Shown here one piece after another: positions 1-10,100 of a DNA stretch of 64,000 nt. Made by a program: the position numbers and the translations under genes. The stretch comes from Hepsetus odoe (Eukaryota; Chordata; Actinopteri; Characiformes; Hepsetidae), in the NCBI GenBank assembly GCA_017165825.1, contig CM029384.1, positions 17,979,067-18,043,066 of the forward strand, given 5' to 3'. The notes below the pieces were generated by a model. That model had not been told where the DNA came from. It worked only from the letters and a program-made list of their open reading frames with translations, and did no database searches. How positions within the stretch are numbered: the stretch's first letter is position 1; each line of letters opens with the position of its first letter.

Positions 1-519
1 TTCAGAAAGTGTTTGTTAGAGTTTAAACTTCAAAACTGAATAGAAGAACCATGTACATTAAATTCTCCTGATGAACTTTAGCAAATAAAGGCTGAGTAAA
101 CTTTCAGGGTCTTTGGTGTTGTTAGGTTAAGCTTGCTTTATGCAGGAAAAAAAAAAAATCTAAACACTGTACACAGACAGAAATGATAGAAACTAAAGGC
201 AGCAAGGTGTATTTTTCTTCAAAAACACTAAAGGTGCCAAGACAGTCAACAAAATGTGATGCCTCCAGAAGTCTCAAGGGGTACACTTTTTACACAGCAC
301 AAAATGGACAGGGCGACCAGATGCAGTTCTTCCCATTCTGCTTACTCAGCTGCTCTGAAAGGAAGGAAAAAGAGACATGGAACATTTCAAATGTTTTGCT
401 TTAGCAAATGTCTGTTTTAAAAAAATAATAAATTTTTAGACATTAAAACAACTTTGGTGAAGCAAGTTAAGACATTAGGCACAAACCCTAAAATGTATCA
501 ATGTATCAACTTAATAAAC

Positions 520-727
520 GGTGGTGGTGGTGGTCTAGTGGTGGGTACTTGCCTATGGACCTCTGGCTCAAGAGGTCCCAGGTTCGAATCCCACCTCTAG
601 CACTACCACCACTGGGTCCCTGAGCAAGACCCTTAACCCTGAGTTGCTCCAGGGGGGACCGTCCCTGTAATTAGCACATGGAAGTCGCTCTGGATAAGAG
701 CGTCTGCTAAATGGCGTAAATGTAAAC
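520..727 (+). mobile_element. tRNA-derived SINE, family SINE-B
   Basis: The head carries pol III promoter-like boxes: an A-box-like TGGTCTAGTGG and a B box GGTTCGAATCCC. The body ends in the motif GGATAAGAGCGTCTGCTAAA, which is widespread at the 3' end of fish SINEs. Four more copies with the same head and tail lie at 14,018, 36,586, 52,494 and 52,826. The A and B boxes resemble a tRNA but no cloverleaf is preserved, so this is not a tRNA gene. Confidence 0.85.
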
Positions 728-1343
728 GATTTAATCATTATCATATTTGCCATTGCAATGCTGCTACCCTGGGAGGCTGAAATCTGTAAATTAGCTCTCT
801 ACTCAACAGCAACCTTTTATACCAATTTTTTTAACCCCATAATTTTACTCTATGTTTTCTATGATTACCCTGATCGTCTATAGTATTTTGCTAACGTCTG
901 GACCCACCTCTTATTTTTTTTTTTATATTTTGCTCAGGAATGGGCTTGGTGGTGACAACTGCTTCAGGACTGTCTAAAATTTGGCATATCGCAATAAAAA
1001 ATGTTTTAAAATGTCAGCAAATGCGTTTTTAAAACATGTTAAATATGTTTCATTTGATAGGATTTGAAATGTAGTGTTGAAATAATCTTGCCAGGGGAGC
1101 AAAACTATACATACAAGCAATCTGTAATGGATTATTTTTTACTTTTGTCAGAAGTGTGTTATAATTTAAAGATTTAATCAATCAATGTGATACACGGTGC
1201 TTCACTCGCATTGCATTTGAAAGCTGCTGCTACACCCGTACCAAAGAAGTCACATAACTGTGTCTGACTCTGTATGGTAAACAGATCTGGCACTTTTTGA
1301 TTTCACATTATGAAAAGTCACATTCATTAAACTCTTATTAATA

Positions 1344-1892
1344 CAGTGCTGTGCAAACGTTTTAGGCAGGTGTGGAAAAAATGCTGTAAACAAAGAACGC
1401 TTTCAGAAATAAAAATAATGATTGTTTATTTTTATCAATTTACAAAATGCAAAGTGAGCGAACAAAAAAAATCTAAATCAAATCAATATTTGGTGTTACT
1501 ACCTTTTGCTTTCAAACCAGCATCAGTTCTTCTGGCCCCCACAGAGCCCTAATCTCAACATCATCCAGTGTGTCTGGATTACATGAAGAGACAGAAGGAT
1601 GTGAGGAAGCCTACATCCACAGAAGATCTGTGGTTAGTTCTCCAAGACGTTTGGAACAACCTACCAGCCGAGTTCCTTCAAAAACTGTGTGCAAGTGTAC
1701 CTAGAAGAACTGATGCTGTTTTGAAGGCAAAGGTCGGTCACACCAAATATTGATTTGATTTAGATTTCTCTTTTGTTCATTCACTGCATTTTGTTGATTG
1801 ATGAAAATAAATGATTAACACTTCCATTTCTGAAAGCATTCTTTGTTTGCAGCACTTTTTCCACACCTGCCTAAAACTTTTGCACAATTCTG
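1344..1892 (+). mobile_element. Tc1-like transposon, internally deleted copy 1
   Basis: Long terminal inverted repeats of roughly 150 bp or more are visible. The left end begins CAGTGCTGTGCAAACG and the right end closes with the inverted counterpart, with TA on both outer sides as expected for Tc1/mariner insertion. Between them only the end of a transposase frame remains (1568-1753), with the typical C-terminal words LWLVLQDVWNNLPAEF and RRTDAVLKAKVGHTKY. The rest of the transposase gene is missing, so the copy is non-autonomous. Its deletion breakpoint is the same as in the copy at 21,954. Confidence 0.85.
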
Positions 1893-2690
1893 TATGTTCC
1901 ATGTGTTTCATTATCTCACAGCTTCGTGGATTAACACACGGTTGCTGACAATCAGAGATTTGCTCTGTGCCATTTTGGGATTTGGGAAATCAGAATCAGT
2001 CAAAATTCATGATTGGTGCAAGCTAAATAAAAAATCTTTTAAAAAAAATATTGCCAAAACATTAATAACATCTTTAACCATAAAAACTTTTCTAGGCTGA
2101 ACAAAGTCTTTATTATAAATTACAAGGCATGATGCAATTGGTCTAGCACAGCCAAGCCCAGCCACCCATTAACCCCATCCATTTACCAAGTTCTCAGAAA
2201 TGATTCTCCCAAAAAGAGTGCAGCTTCAGGCTAGCAGTTAGAAAACGTCAGTAACAAATTAGTTCAGTGTTCAGCAACATCCAAAGAAGAGAAAAGGCCC
2301 ACTCACCATTAGCATCAAGGCTGCTTCGAGTGATCAGCAAAGAGTGTGTTAGTCATGCAGAGGAAGCTGAGAATCTGAGCGTAATCGCTGCGGAGGTGGA
2401 GTTGATCACTGCAAGCGCTAGGAGACGTATGCACAGCACCTCCAACATTGACCCAAAGCTAAATTATTCACACGGCCTATTTTCAAATGGATTCTTTATC
2501 GTGCTTTCACACGGAGATCAGGAACATGAAAATCTAATGAAACATGACATTCTAGCTCTGACACAAAACGCACAGCTATGAGAAGCACCATCACCAAGCT
2601 GTTATCACCAGATTGAGAATGTAATTAAAATGTGCTAGTTTTTGCAGGAAACCTTTTTTTCCAGGAGCTAATCTTCATGCACATGGGCAT

Positions 2691-2894
2691 GGGCAGCGGT
2701 GGCCTAGCGGTTAGGGCGTCAGGCACATGATCGGAGAATCAGGGGTTCAAACCCCTTCCCAATAGGTTGCCCTGAGGTACCCTTGAGCACGGGTTTGAGT
2801 GTGCATGGGTAAAATGCAGAGGTCCAATTTCGTTGTGGTTCATGTGTGCTGTGCCGTGACCTCGCAATGACAAGGGTTGTCACTTTCACTTTCT
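2691..2894 (+). mobile_element. tRNA-derived SINE, family SINE-A
   Basis: The head reads GGGCAGCGGTGGCCTAGCGG, which holds an A-box-like element, followed by a B box-like GGGGTTCAAACCCC. The body contains GGTTGCCCTGAGGTACCC and GGTTCATGTGTGCTGTG, and the 3' end is the family signature TTGTCACTTTCACTTTC. This is the commonest repeat of the window and the reference copy for the other SINE-A entries. Confidence 0.85.
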
Positions 2895-5329
2895 TTTTTC
2901 ACATGCATATTAGAGACAAAAGCAACCAAATGTTAATTGCATGCTAAAGCAAAGTGTAGATGAATAAAATGCACCTAAACAAACTATTTAGAACCATTTT
3001 TCTGGACAAGCTTTATTTTCTTGCAAAACCCCCTTTACCATTAGAATAATTGTGGAAGATCCATCATTTTAAACTAAATGAACAAGTGATGTTTTCGTTG
3101 TTTAAAACTAAGAGTACTTTACAGCACCATTCGGTATAATGTGGAAAGGTCTTTTCATCTTTTACATTAGTTGTGCACATTACTTTCTGTTCTTTTAATG
3201 ATCACCTTCAGGACAGGTTCTGTTCTTTAATAATTGCTATGGGTGCTCATAAAATAAGGAGCTGGCCCACCAATACACCACTGCAGGAAGTTTCCTTAAA
3301 TACATAAACAGTTAAATAGACAGAACATCCCTTAATATGAGTTTAGACCTTTATGAAAGCTGCACTTACTGTGGTACAGTGCTTGCTTAAGCCAGCAGGA
3401 GGCATAGTGGGTTCAAAAAATAATAATCTGTCACTGCCTCCATGAGTGAGACCATTTAGGCCTCGTATTAATAGAGTCATGTGAGTAATCAAGTGTTGAA
3501 ACCCTGAGTGTTTTGTCTGTCTATGCTACACAGTTCCACTCAGTGTGTCTGGCTATTTTTATCCATGCGGTCTATCCTTCCTCCACGGCTTAGTTTACTC
3601 TTTTTCAGGGTCCCATCAAGCAGATTCCAAGCCATGTGGCAGCACCGAATTTGATTTAGAAGAAAGTGCTGTCTGCTGCAAAGACATCAGCGGCTTGGCA
3701 ATGCTGCTCTATGTGACAAAGTTAACCAAAGCCATCCTATCGAAGTACCTCATTCACACTTGTGATTAAACATGTGTGTGTGGAATGGCCAGAGTTGACG
3801 AGGAGGCAAAGTTAGTGGGCTTCACCGAGACCACCAGGAAGTTCTGGGGCCCATGTGTCTCACAGCATATCCTGGAAAATGTTTTCAGATCCTTTCAAGT
3901 TTCCCATTTTTTGTTATGTTTCATTTTTTTCATTTCACCTTTCATAACACCTGCCACGGAGCTCAGGTGTATCCTACTTCCGGAGTCCACTTGTGCTTAA
4001 CAGACTTTATTGGAATTAAAGAGCAAAAACGCACACCTCTCTGGGAAATCACTTTTCCAGATCTGGCCACCCAGATAAACTGAGAAATCAAGGGTGAAGG
4101 GCTTGGTCAGACAGGCAAGCAGGAACCTAATGATTGGTATGGTTACCCTTTTCCAGAGTGCACAGGATCTCAGGTTGGGGAGAAGTTTATTATTCAAGAT
4201 AACTCAAACCATACCACCAAGTAAGTAAGAGCAAAGGTGTAAGGGTAAATAAGGTTGGTTAAGTAAGAGTCTGGACCTGAATCCAACAGAGCATCTCATC
4301 TCATGTCTGAAAATGCCAAATGGTTAAAAAACCTTCAAAATAAAGGTTTGCCAAGATTGCGCAATGATTCCTGAGCAGAAATGAGGCTTTCACTGCTATC
4401 ATAGACACATTAACCAGTCAAACTTGTCAACCATGATCAAACATATTTAAATTTAAATGGAATGCTTCCCCAAAAAAAGTACAAATACTCTTTTTGGTTG
4501 CAGAGTGATAAGATTGGTCTTAAGTGAAAATGCATAAAACTAAAAAGGCTCTGAAAACTTTCTGTTGGCAATGTAATGAAACAAACCAGTGGAGAAAAGA
4601 GGGGGTAAGGCCATGAGAGGGTGAAGGGTTAGGTGTCAAGTAAAGTTTGCCTTACCAAACAGACACACTGTCTGATGTTTAAAGAGAGGTATAATCACTT
4701 GTGAATTCTATCCTGCAAAGATAAAGGATGGGACGAAAACACATTAAGCACATGCTACAGCTCTATTCTACACAAAAGGTCTACACTTTTAATGCAAAAC
4801 ATTTGTGGACTGTAGGACACTTCCTTGGGCCCAGGTAAAACCAAGCTGACATTGGAGACTGAGCACCGACATTATCTAATTATCAGCTCACCGTCACTTC
4901 CTGCATTGAAACACACCACAAAGACCATAACTGACAGCCAACGTATGTTTTATGCACCTGCAGGGACAGCTTTCTACAGCAGGAGCTAACTGAACAAGTA
5001 GCAAACAAAGTACAGAATACACTGTTCGAATGTCTAATATACTTGCTTATAATCTATGCGCACACTAATGAGCTAATCATAGTTAATAAACCATAGCTCA
5101 GCTGGCCTCAGTGAGTAAAAAAAGCCATTTACATGAATGTCTGTTTCTTAAAGAGTGAAGCATAATGTGCATGTCCATAATCGTCACAAAGGAATGGATA
5201 AAAGTCCAGGAAATTACTTTCCTTTTATTTGATGTTGGTGTGCAGCACCTTGCTTATAGAGCGCAGGGTTTATAACAATACTTTTATTTTCCTTTTTGGA
5301 AGCAGCAAAAGGTCATTAAAACACGCGTT

Positions 5330-5380
5330 ACATTCACTCATTTAGCAGATGCTTTTATCTAAAGTGATTTACAAGTAAGG
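5330..5380 (-). repeat. relic of a SINE/LINE 3' end motif
   Basis: The stretch CATTTAGCAGATGCTTTTAT, followed by AAAGTGATTTACAAG, is the reverse complement of the conserved fish retroposon tail also seen in SINE-B. No head is recognisable, so only a short relic remains. Confidence 0.5.
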
Positions 5381-5819
5381 AACAAGGCTGTTCTCTGTAT
5401 GCGCCCTCTTGAGAATGTTCACTTTTGTTTTTTCTTGTGCGCTCTCTCGCGGTCGACTGGCAACAGTTACGTGACATGCTTAATTGGGCAAAAAAAGTGC
5501 TGACGAGGACCAGCTAGAGCCAACTAGGTGCCATATATATGGCCCTGACAGTCAGCCACAAATGCATGCCAATGGCAAGATGGTATCCAGTGACTGAAAA
5601 ACAAATGGATATGTCCTGGGCTTTAATAAGTATACTCGTCCTGATTCTATGGAGAGTTTTTAAATAACTTCTATTTCAGAGCCTGGAAACGGTCTTCACA
5701 TAAAAGGTTCAATCATATACTGGTGAAGGTCTGGTGTAGATGTATTTTACATGTTTGTCAAATTTAGATTTATTTTTTATTCCGTTAGAGGAGTGCATAA
5801 CCATAAAAATGGTCATTAG

Positions 5820-5930
5820 CGGGGGCAGCAGCGGCCTACCTTTGCTAACCTTGAGCAAAGTACCTTACCAACACTGCTCCCCGTGGCTGCCCACTGCTAA
5901 ACTGTGTGTATGGGTTAAATGCAGAGAATA
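5820..5930 (+). mobile_element. SINE-A, internally deleted copy
   Basis: The head (GGGGGCAGCAGCGGCCTA) is joined directly to the body at CCTTGAGCAAAG, omitting the B box region. The body continues to GGGTTAAATGCAGAG. It is followed within a few bases by a longer copy in the same orientation. Confidence 0.7.
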
Positions 5931-5932
5931 TG

Positions 5933-6145
5933 GGGCAGCAATGTCCTAATGATTAGGCCCCTCGATTGGAAAGTCATGGGTTTGAGTTACCCAAACAACC
6001 CTTGAGCAAGGTACTGTCCGAACATCTGCTCCCTGGTGGCCGCATATGGATGCCCCCTGCTGCCGGGTGTGTTTAGATATAAGGTTTTGGTTCACTATGT
6101 GCTCTGCTATGTATTCACAAAGACAAATGGTCAGTTTCACTTTAA
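5933..6145 (+). mobile_element. SINE-A copy
   Basis: The copy runs from TGGGGCAGCAATGTCCTAAT through CCTTGAGCAAGGTACTGTCC to the tail TGGTCAGTTTCACTTT. It is more diverged than the copy at 2,691 and sits immediately downstream of the deleted copy. Confidence 0.75.
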
Positions 6146-7182
6146 TATAAAACAAAGTGAGAAGAAATAATTTAAATACTGATACTCATAACATAGCGTT
6201 ACCCCATGCAAGGCTTTTTGTTGAAGTTTTCTTCATCGGCACTACTCCCTGCAGCTCCATGGGAACACATTAAGGAAGCTCATGTGTTATTTTAAGGTCC
6301 AGATTCAGACCAATGAAATCCTACCCATCATGGCAACTTCCTCCACATGCTAACAGATTCAGAAAAACAAAAAGATATGCTATTACCGCTAGAAGTAAAA
6401 CCCTCCAGAAATTCTTCTCCATTCCCTAAACTACAGGACGATACCCCACAAATCCCCTGTCTCTTTGGCACAGGGGTGGAAAGCAACTTTTCGTAAGCTC
6501 CGGGCCCCCCCACAACTGCTCCTCTACCAACAGCAGGCCCCTTGAAGGAAGCATGATTTAGATATGAGCATAGCCGAGCAGCTTTGGCAATGTCTTCTTT
6601 CAACATGCAAATTACAGGGCTGGCAGGATGTATGGAGAAAGAGGTAGGTTTCTAAAGACAGCCACTCTGCAGCCCACCTCCAACAAACCTGCAGAGTCTA
6701 AATAATGCCAGTGCAGGGAATCCTTCAAACACTTAGAAAAACACTTGCAACTAAAATCCTGTAAGCAATTTATAATAGCGCTGGATGACTCAACCTCATT
6801 CAGCCTATGCTAACATCTACATGCATTTAATTGTCATTAAGAAAGTACACTGTGGGAGTCTAAACAAGCAGCAGCATGTAGGACGCACTGTTGATGCACC
6901 AGATCAAAGCTGGTCTTCTTTAGTCTACATAACAGTCGGTAAACCATGCGATATTCAGTGAGTACTAAATGCTTTGCTGTTTTGGCCAACATAAGCACAG
7001 AAACTCCTAAACTGGCTGAATGCAGTAAAAACATCAAAGGAACCTGGCCTTGGGCTCGTTTCTCCCATGTGTGTTAAGCACAGCCATGTCAGTTGCTGAG
7101 ATGAGTGAAGTGCTTCTTTGTTTGTGGTTGTGCTATGTGCCCTTTACTGATACTGACCAGCCAGAGACCAGGTAGCACTCAC

Positions 7183-10100
7183 CTTTGCTCCTCCTCCAGT
7201 TCTTCCTTGGTCATCCTTGCGTCAAATCCTGTGGTCGTCTTTCTGCCAGATTTGAAACCTACACTTTCACATTCACAGACCTCTGGTGCAGCTGCCACAT
7301 CTAAGGGAGAATAAATAACAATACATGGATTTATAAATGTGTGCTTGGTGCATCTGAGAATAAAATGCTGCACATAGAGAGGTAAACCACTTTAATGCAA
7401 TGTAAAGAATGCTTGTTCTTTGGTTGCGGCTCCTCAAAACATATCTAAAAGGCTACAGAAAGCCGCATGTAACTGCAGCATCGGAGAGCAAAAGTCCTGA
7501 ATATGAAAAACTTTACAAATAATATTATTTCTAGGAAGACAGTAACACATCTCCATTACAACAGAGAGAATGGATTACTCTAAAGACAGGATCTATTCCA
7601 AAAGTATAGCAATGGATTACAATCAGCTGATAACCGAAAGTCAGAAAGTGAGCTATCTTGCAGTGCCTTAAATAAATTTGGGTTCTTTTCTCTCTACTTT
7701 GTGTAAAAGACAATAGAATTTTTTTCGTTTTTTGTGATGACTGGGGAAAGGGTTGTGATTTAGTGGAGTTGTGAGCAGTAATTTTGTGCCTATTTGATGC
7801 TTTAGCACAATGGATGCTGGTAATTGCAGTTAAAAAAAAAAAAAAACACTGCTGAGTCAAAATATGACTAGTGGTGTCTCCATGACCCTCTGTGTCACAG
7901 GGCACATGACCGAGGTATGTGACACATTCAAACAGACAAAACATGGGAATCTAGTGACTTTAAAAACCACATGATAATTGTCACGTGTGTTGTGTTTTGG
8001 GCACGCTAGAGGGCGCTCTCGGTCACATTCAGGGTGTTTGTCACACGAGGTGTTTAGGGTACGCTAGAGGGCGCTCTGTTCTGACTAAGCACACCTGAGC
8101 CCCTGCGGGCAGGTGTGCATCATTGGGGCTGACTATTTAAGCCCCGATGAGTCAGAACAGAGCGCGGCTCATTAGATAGGCTATGCCTGCACGTAATGGT
8201 GGTTTTTGTCAGTCAGTCAGTCAGTCAGTCAGTCAGTCAGTTGAGTAGTAACTGCAGTCTGAGTTCTTGTTTGTTTGTGTTTTCTCCTTTGTTTAATAAA
8301 CTTCTGTTCTGAACCCCTGGCCGGACCTGACGTCCCTCTGGTACCACACCACCGTTACAATAATAGATGCTATAGCCGGTACATAGCTACATAGCTGGTA
8401 TTGCTTTCTTCCTAGACTTTAAAGCATGTTTTTCTTGGAAGCATTTCATTGGATCTCAACATCATCAAGCATTTTGACAATAGGAGGAAAGGGCTTTACG
8501 CAAGAAAAAACAAAAACATAGTTTTTTGACCATCCAGTAACTGCACAATGCAATTCTGTATAAAGCATTCCTGCGTTTTGAATCCAGCATGTTATGGAAT
8601 CTGTGCCCAAGTTCATAATGTTCTGAAGGCCTGAGGAAGTTCAAGATGCTACTCAACAGGTTAACCTGAAACCTAATATTGGCTGTAAAAGAATATCCTG
8701 CATTCATGGACTCTGAATGGGGAAAAATGAACAATATTTTCAATGGGATCATTGCACTTCAATAGTTATGCAATAATTTTTTGACAAAGATTTTGATAAA
8801 TAAAAAATGGCCAACTATACCATTATGTTCTACAACTCCTGGAAGACATTCTGGTATCAGCGCTGGAATGGGTTCCAAAACAGGTTCAGTAACAGTGATA
8901 GGTCCAGAAACTGTCTCAGGGAAAGAATCTGATAGGGGTGTAAGCTCTGAAACTTGTACAGGGACAGCTTCTGAAAGAGGTTCAGGGGCAGCTTCTGGAA
9001 CTTGTACAGCGGCAGCTTCTGGAACTTGCACAGGGGCAGCTTCTGGAACTTGCACAGGGGCAGCTTCTATAACCAGTTCTGGGTTATGTTCTGAAATTGG
9101 TTCAGGGGCAGCTTCTGACAGAGGTTCTGGGGCAGCTTCTGGAACTAGTTCTGGGGTATGTTCTGAAAGAGGTTCAGGGGCAGCTTCTGGAACTAGTTCT
9201 GGGGTATGTTCTGAAAGATGTTCAGGGGCTGCTTCTGGAACTACTTGTGGGGTATGTTCTGAAAGAAGTTCAGGGGCAGCTTCTGGAACTGGTACAGGGG
9301 CAGCTTCTAGAACTAGTTCTGGGGTATGTTCTGAAAAAGCTTCAGGGGCAGCTTCTAGAACCAATTCTGGGGTATGTTCTGAAAGAGGTTCAGGGTCATT
9401 TTCTGGAACTTGTACAGGGGCAGCTTCTAGAACTTGTTCTGGGGTATGTTCTGAAATTGGTTCTGGGGCAGCTTCTGGAACTTGTACAGAGGCCGTTTCT
9501 AGAACTAGTTCTGGGGTAAGTTCTGAAAGAGGTTCAGGGGCAGCTTCTGGAACTAGTTCTGGGGTATGTTCTAACAGAGGTTCAGGGGCAGCTTGTGAAA
9601 GGGGTTCAGGGGCAGCTTGTGAAAGGGGTTCTGAAGTAGGTTTGGCAGTGGTTTCCGGAAGTGTTTCTGGGTCAAGTCCTAAAACTGCATCAGGGTCAGG
9701 TTCTGAAACAGGCTCAGGGACATGCTCTGAAATTGGATTAAGGGTAGGTTCTGGCACCAGCACAAGGTTGGGTTCTGAGACCAGTTTGGGCACTTCTTCT
9801 GAAAATTGCCCAGGACCAGAATCGGAGACTGCATCAGACACAGCCTCTGAAACCTGCTGAGTGACAGGTTCTGCTACCAGCTCATTGGAAGTTTCAGGAA
9901 CTAGTCCTGGAAGTGTCATCTCCGGGATTTGTTCAACTACTGGCTCTTTTGCAAAGACAGGAGCAGAAGCTGGGATGACTTCAGGAAAGGGCTCCTCTAT
10001 GAAAACTGGCTCAGGCACTGGGGCAGACTGCAAAGAGAGAGACAGAGAGAGAGAGAGAGAAGTTTGACATGAGTACTGTGGCAAAAAATGTCTTGTATTG

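Larger units (their letters stand above)
1..7182. other. mxra7 intron 3 / 3' flank, repeat-bearing
   Basis: No convincing exon is seen on either strand of this stretch. It follows the donor site of mxra7 exon 3 at 7182 on the minus strand, so it is intron or, beyond an unrecognised terminal exon, 3' flank. I searched the minus strand for the conserved C-terminal exon of MXRA7 (a short helix ending in Leu-Tyr-Asp-Met) and did not find it, so that exon probably lies left of position 1. The contents that can be named are SINE and Tc1-like copies listed separately. The stretches 2900-5300 and 6150-7180 show nothing recognisable. Confidence 0.6.

Noticed and set aside
300..370. Alternative last exon of mxra7 (minus strand, acceptor near 365)
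   Set aside because: The acceptor CCTTTCAG is good, but the frame would stop after three codons and lacks the conserved C terminus, so it is only mentioned as a possibility.
1568..1753. Small gene of 61 codons (and its twin at 22,182)
   Set aside because: It is the end of a Tc1-like transposase in a deleted element.
2691..2760. tRNA gene (A and B boxes)
   Set aside because: The boxes belong to the SINE-A head, which recurs about seventeen times and does not fold into a full cloverleaf.
3545..4083. Overlapping plus-strand frames of about 75 codons
   Set aside because: No family resemblance, no splice sites at useful places and no conservation evidence.
7531..7944. 137-codon minus-strand frame in mxra7 intron 2
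   Set aside because: It crosses an A/T homopolymer, has biased composition and resembles no protein I know.
8781..9860. 359-codon plus-strand frame
   Set aside because: It is the antisense of the mxra7 exon 2 repeat; the low-complexity Gly/Ser/Cys product follows from the 48-bp unit and has no start context or splice support.
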